DNA of 64,000 nucleotides from an uncultured Bacteroidales bacterium (GCA_947168665.1 CAMVMX010000006.1:62001-126000), one strand, 5' to 3'. Positions 18,592 through 29,000 are shown, counted from the stretch's first letter. The notes: generated by a model not told the origin, from the letters alone. Numbers and translations: made by a program.

Positions 18592-20421
18592 ATGAGAAAA
18601 ACACTATTAACACTCCTCATGGCCACTGTTGTCCTGCTGACGGGATGCAGCGGATTGTCCAAAATGAAGTCTAATAGCAAAAAGATTCGCTATCAGGCCA
18701 ATCCCGACCCCGTAGAGGTCCGTGACGACAAAGTGGTGGTTAATTTTACCGCTTCTGTCCCTGCCAAATATTTCGACAAGGGCGTTGCATTGTTTATCCA
18801 GCCCGTATTCACATGGGAAGGCGGCACCACCCCCCTCGACCCCATCACCGTGAAAGGCGAGTCGGTGTCCGGCCCCGGCCCCACGATTAACTACACCACT
18901 GGAGGACGATTCACTTACAGCGATGCCCTCGACTACAAACCCGGCATGGAAACCGGCAAGGTCACCCTGGCCCCGGTGGGTTACAAGACCTCCACTGTCG
19001 ACGACGAAGCCCTCTTTGCCGACCAGATTGTCCAGCAGCATAAAGGGGTAGTGTTCCCCACAGTTCTCATCTCCGATGGAGTCAACATCACTGCCGAATG
19101 GATTGACATCCGCGGCAATATCTCCATCGCCCCCCTCAACTACAACAAGAAACAAGGCGTCGTCGAGACTGCCGACATCTACTTCCCCAACGGCACCTCC
19201 GTCCTCGACTGGGGATGCGACATGAACGTCCGCTTCAACGCCCAATACACCGTCAACGACCTCAAACGTGTCATGCTCGAAAACGGTCTGCCCAAACAGA
19301 TTACCATCACCGGCTGGGCCTCTCCCGAAGGTGAAGAGACCGCCAATGTGGGTGTATCCAAAAACCGTGCCGACATCGCCACCGCCGAGCTCCGCCGCGT
19401 TCTCGACGACGTACTCAATACCATGGCCCGCCGTGCCAAAGTCAAACCCCAGGACATTGAGTACTACAAGCACAACCAGCTGAAGAAAATGGTCATCACC
19501 ACCCGCTCGGCAGGCGAGGACTGGGTGCATTTCGTCGTCATGGTCGAAGAGAGCGGCATTCAGGACCGCCACGCCATAGTCAATGTGGTCGAGACCCAGC
19601 AGAACCTCGTCAAGCGCGAGCAGATGATTCGCAACTACGCCGAGACCTATCCCCAACTTGAACGCGAAATCTTCCCCAGCCTCCGCCGTGCCCAGATAGC
19701 CCTCTACTACTCCGAAGCTCGTCTCACCGACGTCGAGCTGGCAAAACAGGCCACCCTCAACCCCTCCAAGCTCTCTTTCGACGAGCTCATGTATGCCGCT
19801 TATATTAACTATAACTACGACACCAAGCTGAAGTACTACAAATGGGCTACCGAGAACCATAGTGCCGAATGGGGCGCTTGGAACAATGCCGGTGCCATTG
19901 CTTTCTATCTTGGCGACTTCGGCGAGGCTGAGCGCTTCCTGAAAGTGGCTCGCGACCTCAACCCCCACAACCCCGATGTCCTCAACAACACGGGTCTTCT
20001 CTGTCTGGCTCAGAAGGACTACACCCTTGCCAAATACTACTTTGAGGAAGCCCAGCGCCAAGGCAGCTCCGATGCTGAGGCCAACATCCCTCTGCTGAAC
20101 CTCAAGCGCGGCAACTACGAGGAAGCACAGAAACTCCTCAAAGGCTCTTCCTGCAACTACAACCTTGCCTTTGCCCAGCTCATGAACGACGAGACCGAGA
20201 ACTGCATCCGTACCCTCAACTGCTGTCTTGATCAGTCCGCCGAGGTCTACTACCTCCGTGCCGTGGCTTACGCCCGTCTTGGCGACCGCGAGAACTGCCT
20301 CAAGAACCTGCAAGGCTCCGTTGACCAGGAATATGACTACAAGCGCAAAGCCGCTGTCGACACCGAGTTCAAAGCCTACTGGAACGACCCAGATTTCAAA
20401 CTCGTAATCAAACTGTATTAA
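18592..20421 (+). CDS. Outer-membrane lipoprotein with OmpA-like segment and TPR repeats
   Basis: The protein has 609 residues. The lipoprotein signal ends at LLTGC with Cys19. Residues about 25-190 are beta-rich. Residues about 195-300 contain ITGWASPEGEETANVGVSK and RADIATAEL, an OmpA-like (peptidoglycan-associating) pattern. Residues about 410-600 form TPR-like helices (WGAWNNAGAIAFYLGDFGEAERFLK, then NPDVLNNTGLLCLAQKDY). This arrangement is common in Bacteroidota; the role is probably cell-envelope structure. It is a single-gene unit with its own promoter and a strong terminator. Confidence 0.8.
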   Translation: MRKTLLTLLMATVVLLTGCSGLSKMKSNSKKIRYQANPDPVEVRDDKVVVNFTASVPAKYFDKGVALFIQPVFTWEGGTTPLDPITVKGESVSGPGPTINYTTGGRFTYSDALDYKPGMETGKVTLAPVGYKTSTVDDEALFADQIVQQHKGVVFPTVLISDGVNITAEWIDIRGNISIAPLNYNKKQGVVETADIYFPNGTSVLDWGCDMNVRFNAQYTVNDLKRVMLENGLPKQITITGWASPEGEETANVGVSKNRADIATAELRRVLDDVLNTMARRAKVKPQDIEYYKHNQLKKMVITTRSAGEDWVHFVVMVEESGIQDRHAIVNVVETQQNLVKREQMIRNYAETYPQLEREIFPSLRRAQIALYYSEARLTDVELAKQATLNPSKLSFDELMYAAYINYNYDTKLKYYKWATENHSAEWGAWNNAGAIAFYLGDFGEAERFLKVARDLNPHNPDVLNNTGLLCLAQKDYTLAKYYFEEAQRQGSSDAEANIPLLNLKRGNYEEAQKLLKGSSCNYNLAFAQLMNDETENCIRTLNCCLDQSAEVYYLRAVAYARLGDRENCLKNLQGSVDQEYDYKRKAAVDTEFKAYWNDPDFKLVIKLY

Positions 20422-20442
20422 GCAATATCCCAATCCATCATA

Positions 20443-20482
20443 AGAATGTAGGAATAAGCCTCTTGTTCCTACATTCTTTTTT
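20443..20482 (+). terminator. Intrinsic terminator
   Basis: AGAATGTAGGAA (20443-20454) pairs perfectly with TTCCTACATTCT (20466-20477) across an 11-base loop. A six-T run follows (20477-20482). It ends the lipoprotein transcript 22 bases after the stop codon. Confidence 0.9.
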
Positions 20483-20511
20483 AAATCCATCACCTATCCA
20501 TCCGCCCAATT

Positions 20512-21243
20512 ATGAACCTACTTCAAAGTATCAAACGGCAAATCCCCAACCTCATCACCCTCGGCAACCTCACCTGTGGTGTAATAGCAACCTACTATGC
20601 CGCTCAAGGCCCCGGCTATCTCGATATTGCTGCCTACTTTATCATCGGGGGTATCTTCCTCGATTTCTTCGACGGCCTCGCTGCCCGTCTTCTCGGTGTG
20701 GCCTCGCCTGTGGGCAAGGAACTCGATTCATTGGCCGACGTGGTCACCTCGGGTGTCGCCCCGTCGCTCATCCTGTTCAGCGCAGCCCCCGTCTTCCCCG
20801 TCTGGCAGGGTATGATCGCATACATTGCTTTGCTCATGCCCGCTTTTGCAGCCTACCGTCTGGCAAAGTTCAATCTCGACACCCGCCAAAGCCATAGTTT
20901 CCTCGGTCTCCCCGCGCCCTCCAATGCCCTCATCTGGGTGGGTGTTGCCCTCCTTTTCAGCCGTTACTCTTGTTCCTATAACATAATCAGCACCTGGGTC
21001 TATGTCGTGCTCATTGTTCTCTCTCTTATTACCGACATCCTGATGATTAGCGAACTCCCCATGTTCTCGCTCAAATTCAACTTCAAAGACCTTTCTTGGA
21101 AAACCAACCGCATCCAATACATCTTCCTGCTCGGCTGCATTGTTATCATAGCCCTCACCCGCCAATGGTACGCCATTTCGCTCATCATTCTTTGGTACAT
21201 CATCTTCTCCATCATCACCCAACGCAAGCCTTCGCAACAATGA
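20512..21243 (+). CDS. pssA: CDP-diacylglycerol-serine O-phosphatidyltransferase
   Basis: This integral membrane enzyme makes phosphatidylserine, the precursor of phosphatidylethanolamine. It has 243 residues with about seven hydrophobic helices. The CDP-alcohol phosphotransferase motif D-x2-DG-x2-AR-x8-G-x3-D-x3-D is fully present (DFFDGLAAR, then GKELDSLAD) at about residues 47-72. Its stop overlaps the queA start by four bases (ATGA). Confidence 0.93.
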   Translation: MNLLQSIKRQIPNLITLGNLTCGVIATYYAAQGPGYLDIAAYFIIGGIFLDFFDGLAARLLGVASPVGKELDSLADVVTSGVAPSLILFSAAPVFPVWQGMIAYIALLMPAFAAYRLAKFNLDTRQSHSFLGLPAPSNALIWVGVALLFSRYSCSYNIISTWVYVVLIVLSLITDILMISELPMFSLKFNFKDLSWKTNRIQYIFLLGCIVIIALTRQWYAISLIILWYIIFSIITQRKPSQQ

Positions 21244-22454
21244 ACACCAATCCGAAATCCATTGCTATAGCCGACTACGACTACCCCCTCCCAGACGACC
21301 GCATCGCCAAGTTCCCACTTGACCGCCGCGACCATTCCAAACTCCTCATCTATCGCGCCGGATCCATCTCCGAAAGCCGTTTCGACCATATTCCCGACCT
21401 CCTCCCGCCCGACGCGCTCCTGCTCTTCAACAACACCAAGGTCATCCACGCGCGCCTCTTTTTTCGCAAACCCACCGGCTCCACCATCGAGGTCTTCTGC
21501 CTCGAGCCCTATCAGATGCCCGTTGCCCAGTCATTCGAACAGACCGCTCAATGCACCTGGACCTGCTTCATCGGCAACAACAAGAAGTGGAAAGAGGGGC
21601 CGCTCGTCCGCGAACTCGACCTCGGTGGACAGCGCGTCACCTTTTCTGCCACCCGCCGCCAAGCCGTAGGCAATGCATGGATAGTGGACTTCGCCTGGGA
21701 CGGCGGTTTCAGCTTTGCCGAACTCATCGACCGGGCCGGCGTCATCCCCCTCCCCCCTTACCTGCACCGCGAAGCCCGGTCGAGCGACAATGAACGCTAC
21801 CAGACAGTCTACGCCCTCCACCAAGGCTCTGTGGCCGCTCCCACGGCGGGGCTGCATTTCTCGCCCGAAGTGTTCGACGCCCTCCGAGCCAAAGGCATTG
21901 CCACCGACTTCATCACCCTCCATGTCGGAGCCGGTACCTTCAAGCCCGTCAGCACACCCACCATCGGCGAACATGAAATGCACGTCGAGAAAATCGAAAT
22001 GGCCCGCACCAATGTCGAAACTATTCTCAACCATCTCGGCCACCCCGTCATCCCGGTTGGAACTACAACCGTAAGAACCATAGAATCAGTCTACTGGTTC
22101 GGCGTTAAGCTGAGTCAGAACCCTCGTCTCGAAGCCATGCACATCCTGCAGTGGGACCCCTACGAACTCGAAACCCTCAGTATCAGCACACAAGAGGCCT
22201 ACCGCAATGTGCTCCAATGGATGGACGACAATGACCTTGACCACCTTGACGGCGACACCCAGCTGATGATAGCCCCTGGCTATAAATACCATGTTATCAG
22301 TGGTCTGATAACAAATTTCCACCAGCCCAAGAGCACACTCCTGCTGCTTGTTTCGGCCTTGATAGGCGATGCCTGGAAAGACTGCTACCGCTACGCTCTC
22401 GACCATCAGTTCCGCTTCCTCAGCTACGGCGATAGCTGCCTCTTCCTGCCCTGA
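21240..22454 (+). CDS. queA: S-adenosylmethionine:tRNA ribosyltransferase-isomerase
   Basis: QueA transfers and isomerises the ribose of SAM onto 7-aminomethyl-deazaguanine in tRNA, giving epoxyqueuosine at wobble position 34. The protein has 404 residues. Family markers are PLDRRDHSKLL and LLFNNTKVIHARL in the N-terminal half, APTAGLHFS, LHVGAGTFKPV, and LITNFHQPKSTLLLLVSAL near the C-terminus. The start at 21240 is set by the ATGA overlap with pssA. Confidence 0.95.
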   Translation: MNTNPKSIAIADYDYPLPDDRIAKFPLDRRDHSKLLIYRAGSISESRFDHIPDLLPPDALLLFNNTKVIHARLFFRKPTGSTIEVFCLEPYQMPVAQSFEQTAQCTWTCFIGNNKKWKEGPLVRELDLGGQRVTFSATRRQAVGNAWIVDFAWDGGFSFAELIDRAGVIPLPPYLHREARSSDNERYQTVYALHQGSVAAPTAGLHFSPEVFDALRAKGIATDFITLHVGAGTFKPVSTPTIGEHEMHVEKIEMARTNVETILNHLGHPVIPVGTTTVRTIESVYWFGVKLSQNPRLEAMHILQWDPYELETLSISTQEAYRNVLQWMDDNDLDHLDGDTQLMIAPGYKYHVISGLITNFHQPKSTLLLLVSALIGDAWKDCYRYALDHQFRFLSYGDSCLFLP

Positions 22455-22458
22455 CCCC

Positions 22459-23163
22459 ATGCCACACCTCCCGGTCCGCCCCTTCCGCGAGCTTTTCCAG
22501 CTCTTCTTCCCGGCGCTCTGCTGCCATTGTGGCGAGCCTTTGGTAGGGGACGAGACAGACCTCTGCACCTCCTGCCTTGCCCAAATGCCGTGGGCGCACA
22601 ATGCCGCCACGCCCGACAATGAAGTCGAAAAGCGCTTCATAGGCCGGGTGCCGTGCCAATCGGCGGCATCGCTCCTCGTCTTCCATCAGGGCGGAGTGGC
22701 GCAATCCATTGTCCACCATATCAAATACTATGGCAACCTCCGTCTCGCCCGTCAGTTCGGGCTCCTGCTGGGCAAGGAGTTGCTCGAGTCTGGGCGGTTC
22801 GGAGATGTCGACTGCCTTGTCCCAGTGCCTCTGCACCCCCTCCGCAAGATGCGCCGGGGCTACAACCAGAGCCAACTGCTCTGCCAAGCTATAGCCGAAA
22901 CGCTCCGCATACCCGTGGTGACAAACAACCTGGTACGCCGCCGCTACACTACAAGCCAAACCCACAAAAGCCGCCAAGACCGTATGGACAATATGCAGGA
23001 GGTCTTCGCAGTCCGCCATCCCGAACAGTTTGCCGACCGGCACATCCTCCTTGTTGACGACATCATCACAACCGGAGCCACCACCGAGAATTGCTACCAT
23101 GCCCTAAGCGGCATACCCGGTTTGCGCATCAGTATCGCCTCATTGGCCTCCACCGCATTCTGA
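22459..23163 (+). CDS. comF: ComF-family phosphoribosyltransferase
   Basis: The protein has 234 residues, starting 4 bases after the queA stop. An N-terminal zinc-finger-like part (ALCCHCGEPL, then CTSCLAQMPW) is followed by a phosphoribosyltransferase domain with the PRPP loop HILLVDDIITTGAT near residue 197. RRRYTTSQTHKSRQDR is the conserved basic segment. ComF proteins help natural transformation in some bacteria; the exact reaction is unknown. It is the last gene of the pssA-queA-comF run. Confidence 0.88.
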   Translation: MPHLPVRPFRELFQLFFPALCCHCGEPLVGDETDLCTSCLAQMPWAHNAATPDNEVEKRFIGRVPCQSAASLLVFHQGGVAQSIVHHIKYYGNLRLARQFGLLLGKELLESGRFGDVDCLVPVPLHPLRKMRRGYNQSQLLCQAIAETLRIPVVTNNLVRRRYTTSQTHKSRQDRMDNMQEVFAVRHPEQFADRHILLVDDIITTGATTENCYHALSGIPGLRISIASLASTAF

Positions 23164-23250
23164 ACTCCATGCCCGTAGCATGGCGGTCCGCTCCATGCTC
23201 CCCGTTCCGGCCCCGCCTAATCGGCAGTCATCCGCGCATACATTCATGAA

Positions 23251-23304
23251 ATGAGGTAGAACAGGGGTATAAATGACGTCGGAGGAGTGGACTTAGAGCG
23301 AACC
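23251..23304 (+). repeat. 54-bp dispersed intergenic repeat, copy 1
   Basis: This segment begins ATGAGGT, contains ATAAATGACGTC and ends GCGAACC. It aligns without gaps to 40913-40966, with 38 of 54 positions identical by my count. Both copies are intergenic. Confidence 0.5.
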
Positions 23305-23401
23305 GTCCTCCACAAATGGCGAGACTGAGATTCGGGACAGGCCGGTGGTCTTGAAACAGATTATCATGGTAAAAAAAGTGTAGCCAATCAAAAAAAAGTC
23401 G

Positions 23402-23409
23402 TATCTTTG
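23402..23409 (+). promoter_or_regulatory. -7 element for the small membrane protein gene
   Basis: TATCTTTG on the plus strand, 65 bases before the ATG at 23475. Confidence 0.65.
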
Positions 23410-23474
23410 CAGAATAAAAACGTTGTTGATTAAACGAAGTGTGACCATGGGAATTGATTGAACAGTAATTATAT

Positions 23475-23705
23475 ATGACAAGTACGGGTAAGGATTCGGT
23501 AATGTTTTGGGTTATTATAGCCAGTGCGCTGTTTGGATTAGTGGCAATAGTGGTATCGATTTTTAAAAAGAAGCTGATTGGTTCAGCATCAGCGGAATAT
23601 GAGGAAATTTGTGAGGTTCCATTTAATCCTGTGTCCAAGAGTTACGAGCATGTGTTGACTGACCCGGAAATTGGTTACTACTACCGTTTGGAGTGGGAGA
23701 GATAG
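23475..23705 (+). CDS. Small single-pass membrane protein
   Basis: The protein has 76 residues, one predicted membrane helix (about residues 10-29, SVMFWVIIASALFGLVAIVV) and a short charged cytoplasmic or periplasmic tail ending in YYYRLEWER. I do not recognise the family. Support for a real gene is a dedicated promoter upstream, normal composition and no overlapping alternative. It lies 97 bases before pyrH and may be co-transcribed with it, since I see no separate promoter or terminator between them. Confidence 0.6.
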   Translation: MTSTGKDSVMFWVIIASALFGLVAIVVSIFKKKLIGSASAEYEEICEVPFNPVSKSYEHVLTDPEIGYYYRLEWER

Positions 23706-23802
23706 CACAACGGCGATGCTTGAATGTTTTAATCACTCGTAGCGTAGAGTATGGTTTGGTGCCGGGGGAAAATATGTAACAGACACTTTTAAAACAGAAT
23801 AC

Positions 23803-24513
23803 ATGAAATACAATCGCATCTTATTAAAGTTAAGCGGAGAATCGCTGATGGGAGAGCAGAGTTATGGCATATCGCCCGCGATGTTGGAGCAGTATGCCGC
23901 CGACATCCGGCAGGTGGTTTGCCAAGGGGTCGAGGTGGCTATTGTGATAGGGGGCGGGAATATATTCCGCGGCCTCAGCGGGGCTTCGAAAGGAATGGAC
24001 CGTGTGCAGGGCGACTATATGGGCATGCTCGCCACCCTTATCAACAGTATGGCGCTCCAGGCCGAGTTGGAGAAACAGGGCTTGAAGACTGAGCTGCTGG
24101 GCGGCCTGGCCATTGAGCCTATCTGCAAGGAGATGTCGCGCCGCAGGGCTATAGAGGCTATGCAGGAGGGGCGTGTGGTAATCATTGGCGGAGGCACGGG
24201 CAACCCGTTCTTCACCACGGACACTGCCTCAACCCTCCGGGCCATTGAGATCAAGGCTGATGTGATACTGAAAGGCACCCGCGTGGACGGTGTCTATACC
24301 GCCGACCCAGAGAAGGACCCCTCGGCCACGAAGTATCAAACCCTCACTTTCCAGGAGGCTTTGGGCAAGAAGTTGAAGATTATGGACCTCACGGCTTTCG
24401 CGCTGTGCGAGGAGAACAACCTGCCCATTTATGTTTTTGACATGAACACGCCGGGCAATCTGCTCAAGGTGGTGACTGGCGAGGCTATCGGCACCGAAGT
24501 TACAAAGGGTTGA
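23803..24513 (+). CDS. pyrH: UMP kinase
   Basis: PyrH phosphorylates UMP to UDP with ATP, a key step of pyrimidine supply. It has 236 residues. KLSGESLMG near the N-terminus, [10 protein letters not shown] around residue 48, and the [14 protein letters not shown] segment are typical of the amino-acid-kinase-fold bacterial enzyme. It is followed by frr 54 bases downstream, a very common pairing. Confidence 0.96.
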   Translation: MKYNRILLKLSGESLMGEQSYGISPAMLEQYAADIRQVVCQGVEVAIVIGGGNIFRGLSGASKGMDRVQGDYMGMLATLINSMALQAELEKQGLKTELLGGLAIEPICKEMSRRRAIEAMQEGRVVIIGGGTGNPFFTTDTASTLRAIEIKADVILKGTRVDGVYTADPEKDPSATKYQTLTFQEALGKKLKIMDLTAFALCEENNLPIYVFDMNTPGNLLKVVTGEAIGTEVTKG

Positions 24514-24567
24514 TTTCGCGCCGGATACTTGCAATTGGGAATAAAACAACAATAAAAACAGTACAAT

Positions 24568-25131
24568 ATGAACGACTTATCAAAAGCCTGCATCGATGAG
24601 GCTAAAAACAGCATGCAGTCCGCAATCCATTTTCTCGAAAAGGAATTGGAGAAAATCCGCGCCGGCAAGGCTAATCCCGGAATGCTTGAAGGGGTGAAGA
24701 TAGATTATTACGGAACTCCTACGGAGATCAGCCAGGCAGCCAACATCAACACTCCCGACCCCCGCACCATCATTATCCAGCCGTGGGAGAAGAGCATTGT
24801 TGGGGCCATCAACAAGGCTATTCTGGATGCCAATCTGGGTTTTACGCCGCGTCATGAGGGCGACATTCTGCGCATTGTTATCCCGCCACTGACCGAGGAG
24901 CGCCGCAAGGAGCTGTCGAAAGCCGCCAAGGTGGAGGTGGAGAACAGCAAGGTGAATATCCGCAACGCCCGCCGCAATGTGATGGATAAGGTGAAGAAGC
25001 TGAAGGACAAGTCGGTGCCTGAAGATGAGGTGAAGCAGGTGGAGAAGGATATTCAGGATATTACGGACAAGTTTATTGGCGAGTGCGACAAAATTTATGC
25101 CGCCAAGGAGAAGGAGATTATGACGGTGTAA
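24568..25131 (+). CDS. frr: Ribosome recycling factor
   Basis: Frr splits the post-termination ribosome together with EF-G. Its 187 residues are the standard length. The three-helix bundle and the sequences RAGKANPGMLEG, TPDPRTIIIQPWEKS and LTEERRKELSK are diagnostic. It forms a pyrH-frr-birA run on the plus strand. Confidence 0.97.
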   Translation: MNDLSKACIDEAKNSMQSAIHFLEKELEKIRAGKANPGMLEGVKIDYYGTPTEISQAANINTPDPRTIIIQPWEKSIVGAINKAILDANLGFTPRHEGDILRIVIPPLTEERRKELSKAAKVEVENSKVNIRNARRNVMDKVKKLKDKSVPEDEVKQVEKDIQDITDKFIGECDKIYAAKEKEIMTV

Positions 25132-25162
25132 GCCCCGTCGTCTCTTTGACTTAGAGAAGATA

Positions 25163-25915
25163 ATGGATTTGAGAATGTTCGATTCGCTGGAATCGACCAA
25201 TAAGTATTGCGAACTCCTCGACCTGTCGCAGGTCGGGGAGTTTACTGTAGTCTGCGCACGCGAGCAGACTGCCGGCATAGGCCAGCGGGGCAACTGCTGG
25301 CACTCCGAGGCGGGGATGAATCTTACGTTCAGTCTGGTGTTGAAGCCGGTGTTTCTGTCTTTTGAGAATCAGTATGAGTTGACTAAGGCGGTGTCGCTGG
25401 GCATTGTCGACGCGCTGCGGACGTTGTTGCCCGACGGCGAGGCGGTGAAAATTAAGTGGCCCAATGATATTTATATCGGTTTGCGGAAGGTTTGTGGGGT
25501 ACTGATATCGAACCGGGTGGCTGGCAGGTGCCTGTCGGCATCGGTGGTGGGTATAGGGCTGAATGTGAATGAGACCGAGTTTCCCGAATGGATACCCAAC
25601 CCGGTTTCGCTGAAGCAGGTGACGGGCCGTGAGTTGCCGTTGGAACGGGTGCTGGAGAGTGTTGTCGGGGGGGTGGCCATGCGCTACAGTCAGCTGAAAG
25701 GGTCGTCTGCCGGCGGGAATGCATTGCTGGATGAGGCCTATTTGTCGAGCCTGTTGTTTCGGGGCGTAGAGCGGCCTTATCTGTATCTTGGCCGTGGTGT
25801 CAGGGCCACTATCCAGGGGGTGAACCGTTTTGGGCATCTGGAGTTGTTGACCAGCGATGGCGAGGCTTTGGTGTGTCAGCTGAAGGAGCTGGTGTTTCAG
25901 GGGCTTGGGCACTGA
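25163..25915 (+). CDS. birA: Biotin-[acetyl-CoA-carboxylase] ligase
   Basis: BirA makes biotinyl-AMP and transfers biotin to carboxylase carrier proteins. At 250 residues this is the short form with no DNA-binding domain, so it should not be a repressor. The catalytic loop reads AGIGQRGNCWHS, where most family members have an Arg after the first Gly (GRGxRGxxW). KIKWPNDIY and GVLISNRVAG mark the biotin/ATP site. The start is ATG 25163; a second ATG lies four codons in. Confidence 0.92.
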   Translation: MDLRMFDSLESTNKYCELLDLSQVGEFTVVCAREQTAGIGQRGNCWHSEAGMNLTFSLVLKPVFLSFENQYELTKAVSLGIVDALRTLLPDGEAVKIKWPNDIYIGLRKVCGVLISNRVAGRCLSASVVGIGLNVNETEFPEWIPNPVSLKQVTGRELPLERVLESVVGGVAMRYSQLKGSSAGGNALLDEAYLSSLLFRGVERPYLYLGRGVRATIQGVNRFGHLELLTSDGEALVCQLKELVFQGLGH

Positions 25916-25942
25916 GGGCTGAACGATGTTTCATATATAAAC

Positions 25943-25970
25943 GGCGGACGGCTCCGAGGAGTCGTCCGCC
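25943..25970 (+). terminator. Hairpin after birA
   Basis: GGCGGACG (25943-25950) pairs with CGTCCGCC (25963-25970), extended by a C-G pair and one wobble, with an 8-base loop. Only a weak T-rich tail (TTCTG) follows. Confidence 0.55.
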
Positions 25971-25980
25971 TTCTGTAAAC

Positions 25981-26018
25981 TATAATCCCGAAAGTGGCCA
26001 GTTTCTTTCGGGATTATA
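25981..26018 (-). terminator. Perfect 14-bp hairpin after the giant T9SS gene
   Basis: TATAATCCCGAAAG (25981-25994) pairs perfectly with CTTTCGGGATTATA (26005-26018), with a 10-base loop. It lies 8 bases past the stop codon of the minus-strand T9SS gene. There is no U-tract. Confidence 0.6.
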
Positions 26019-26025
26019 GCATGGA

Positions 26026-29000
26026 TTATTTGACAATCAATTTTTTAACCATATTGAACTGCTGTCCAGTGATGCGGACAAAGTAGGCTCCCTGTGCCAG
26101 ATGGTCGACATGGAGGGTTTTGGTGCAGTCGCTGGCGCATTCGAGGGTTTCGGAGGTCACGGTGTGTCCGTTCATGTCGATGACGTCAATCTTCACTTGT
26201 CCGTTGATGCCGCTGACGTTGATGGTTGTGGCGTAGGAGGTGGGGTTGGGGAAGATGGTGCAGACGGGAGTGTCGGCAGGGTTGATGCCGAGCGGCTGGG
26301 TGGTGAAGGTGCTGACGTTGCTCCAGGGGCTGTAGTTATCAGTGCCGCAGAGCGCCCGGACGTAGAGGTCGTATTGGGTGTTGTAGTCCAGTCCGTTGAT
26401 GGTGGCGCTGGGTTCAGATGCACTGACGACTGTGCCGCTGCCGTGGGTGAAGCCATGGATGCCATATTCTACTTCGAAGGAGGTATTGCCCTCGGAGGGT
26501 GTCCAGCTGACGGCCACGCTGTTGGCAGTGACTGTGGTGGTTAGGCCTGTGGGGGCGTTGCAGCTCTCGGAGCAGTCGGAGGTGGTGACTTGTACCTGCT
26601 GGTAGTTTTCGCTGTTCCAGTCGGTGCCGCATACGGCTCTGACGTAGAATTCGTAGTCGGTCTCGCATTCCAGGCTGGAGATAGTGATGGTGGGAGTGGT
26701 AGAGGTGGCGGTGGTGCCGGAGCCTTGGTCGAATCCGATATAGCCGTATTCAATAATCCAGCTCAGTGCCATCGGGTCAGGTGTCCAAGTGAGGGTGACG
26801 CTGTTGGCTGTCACGTTGTCGACAGAGAGGCCGGTCACGTTGGGGCAGGTGGCGGTGGCGAAGGTGGTGGTTGGACTCCAGTCGCCTACGATGTTGTGGG
26901 CAGAGCCGCAGAGGGAGCGGATGGATACATTGTAGGTGAGGCCGGCAACAAATCCGCCAAGGGTGGCAGGATGGCTGCTGAGGGTGTAGATGCTGTCGAG
27001 ACCACTGGTGTGCCAGATGTGGATTTCCCACATGGTTTCTATACCGGCGGGCGTCCAGTCGAAGGTGGCTGCATTGTTGGTGATGTCAGTGATGGCGAGA
27101 TCGGTCGGGAAGAGACAGTTGAGAGAGTCGGTGACGAGACCGTCGATGGTCCAGTCGCTATAGCCCAGGCTGTCGGCACTGCAATCTTGACGTACACGGA
27201 CGGTGTAGGAGGTGGAGGGCTGCAGGGCGGTGAAGGTATAGCTGTTGCCGGCGACGGTGATGTCGGGAGTGGGCCAAGAGGTGGCCGAGGCCTCTTTGAT
27301 GTTGACTTGGTAGTTGCTGCCGGTGCCGTTCCAGGTGATGGTGGCAGACTCGTAGTCGTGGGTCAGGCTTGTGATGGAGGGAGCCGGACAGGGGTCAAAG
27401 AAGCAGGAAATCAGCTGGATGTCGGGTACGAGGTTGCTGACGCCGTAGTGGTAGCTTGTGGTGGCTGAGGGGTTGTTGATGTCGTAGGGGGAGTTGTCGC
27501 TGTCGGAGTAGCGGGTCACGCCGCTGGTAGTGGTGTGGGCGGCAAATTGTGATCCGGAGGTATAGCTGCCGTTGTCGCGTTTGGCGGCGAGGAGAATGTT
27601 GCTGTGGCCATCCCAGGTAAAGGAGGTGTCGAGGTTTACGATTTGTATGTTGCTGGATGTGTAGCTGAGGTTGACGCTGTCCAGAACTTTGACAAAGGTG
27701 TGGTTGGAGTCGGGCAGTAAGAAGCCGTCGTTGAGGTTGCTCTCGGCGATGTTGGCCATGTAGAGGGTGATGTTGTTGTACTGGTTGCCGCCGTCGGGTG
27801 AGGTGGGGGAGAAGGTGAAGGCGGTGATGGGACCACTGAGACCGGCCAGATGGGCAGAGTCGATGATGGTTTGGGTGTAGCTGTAGTTGTAGTAGCTGTA
27901 GCCGATGGGGGCACTTTCGGTGGTGGTGGGAAGCATGGTTGAGTCGTAGCTGTAGGCAATCGAGGCGTTGTCGCAGAGGGCTGTCATGAAGGTGGCGTTG
28001 CTCCATATACCGGTGTCACCTTCGCCGCACAGGGAGCGGATGTAGACATCGTAGTAGGTGGCAGGGTTGAGACCTGTGATGACGGTGCTGTTGGAGGTGG
28101 TGGAGAGCAGAGTGCCGGTGCCTTGGGCAAAGCCACGGGGGCCGTACTCGATTTGATAGCTGCTGGCTCCGTTGCCGTGCCATGTCAGAGCCAGAGCGTT
28201 GGCTGAGGGGGCGACACTGTTGTCGAGTGCAACGTCGGTGATACGGCAGTAAGTGGAGATGCAATTGACATGGACTTCGAAACCGAAGTATTCGGGGCTG
28301 TAGTAGCTGTCGCTGTGCAGATAGAGGGTGAGTGGGCCGTTGCTTGAGGTGATGGAGGAGAAGTAGTTGGTGTCGTGGCTGTCGTAGTCGGAGTAGAGTT
28401 CGCGGCCGGCGGTGCCTATGCCGTCGTAGATGGTGAAGTAGTGGTATGACCCTTCGGTTTGCGACATGCCGGAAACGCTGACAAGAAGGTCGGCGGAGTC
28501 GGGCATGAGGATGATGTAGCTGTCTTGGCTTTGTGAGTAGGACTGGGTGGGACCACCGTTGTCGAAGATGAGGCCGCCGCACATGTAGAGTGTGTCGGTC
28601 TGGTTGGGTACCATGTAGTGGGAACCGGGAATAGCCAAGACGGGGCCGACCCATTCGGAGTACTCGTTTTCGCTACAGACGGCGCGCACCCAGAAGTAGT
28701 AGCGGGTTAAGGTTGTGAGGCCTGTTACGTTGGCGGTGGTGTCGTAGACGGTGAGTGAGGAGGTGGGGGTGGCAGTGGCAGAGGTGTCGAAAGCCACTTC
28801 GTACTGGCTGGCGGTGCCGCGTTCAGACCACGTCAGGAGGGCTGAGGTGTTGGAGGACGCTGTGGCATTCAGGTTGCCGACAAAGGGGCAGGAGGCGGCA
28901 GGCTCGATGGTGATGTCGTCGAGGTAGGCAGTCCAGTTGCCAGAGGTCGGGATGGATTGGAGGGCTATGTGGTTGCCGCTATATGTATGTCCGGTGAGGG

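Larger units (their letters stand above)
23164..23474 (+). other. Intergenic region with repeat copy and promoter
   Basis: No credible gene is present. The region holds one copy of a 54-bp dispersed repeat (23251-23304) and a -7 element (23402-23409). It also holds a weak hairpin GGAGGA/TCCTCC spanning about 23281-23310. Confidence 0.6.

Noticed and set aside
18607-20493. Long minus-strand frame opposite the TPR/OmpA lipoprotein
   Set aside because: Antisense shadow; no start signal, no promoter and no motif.
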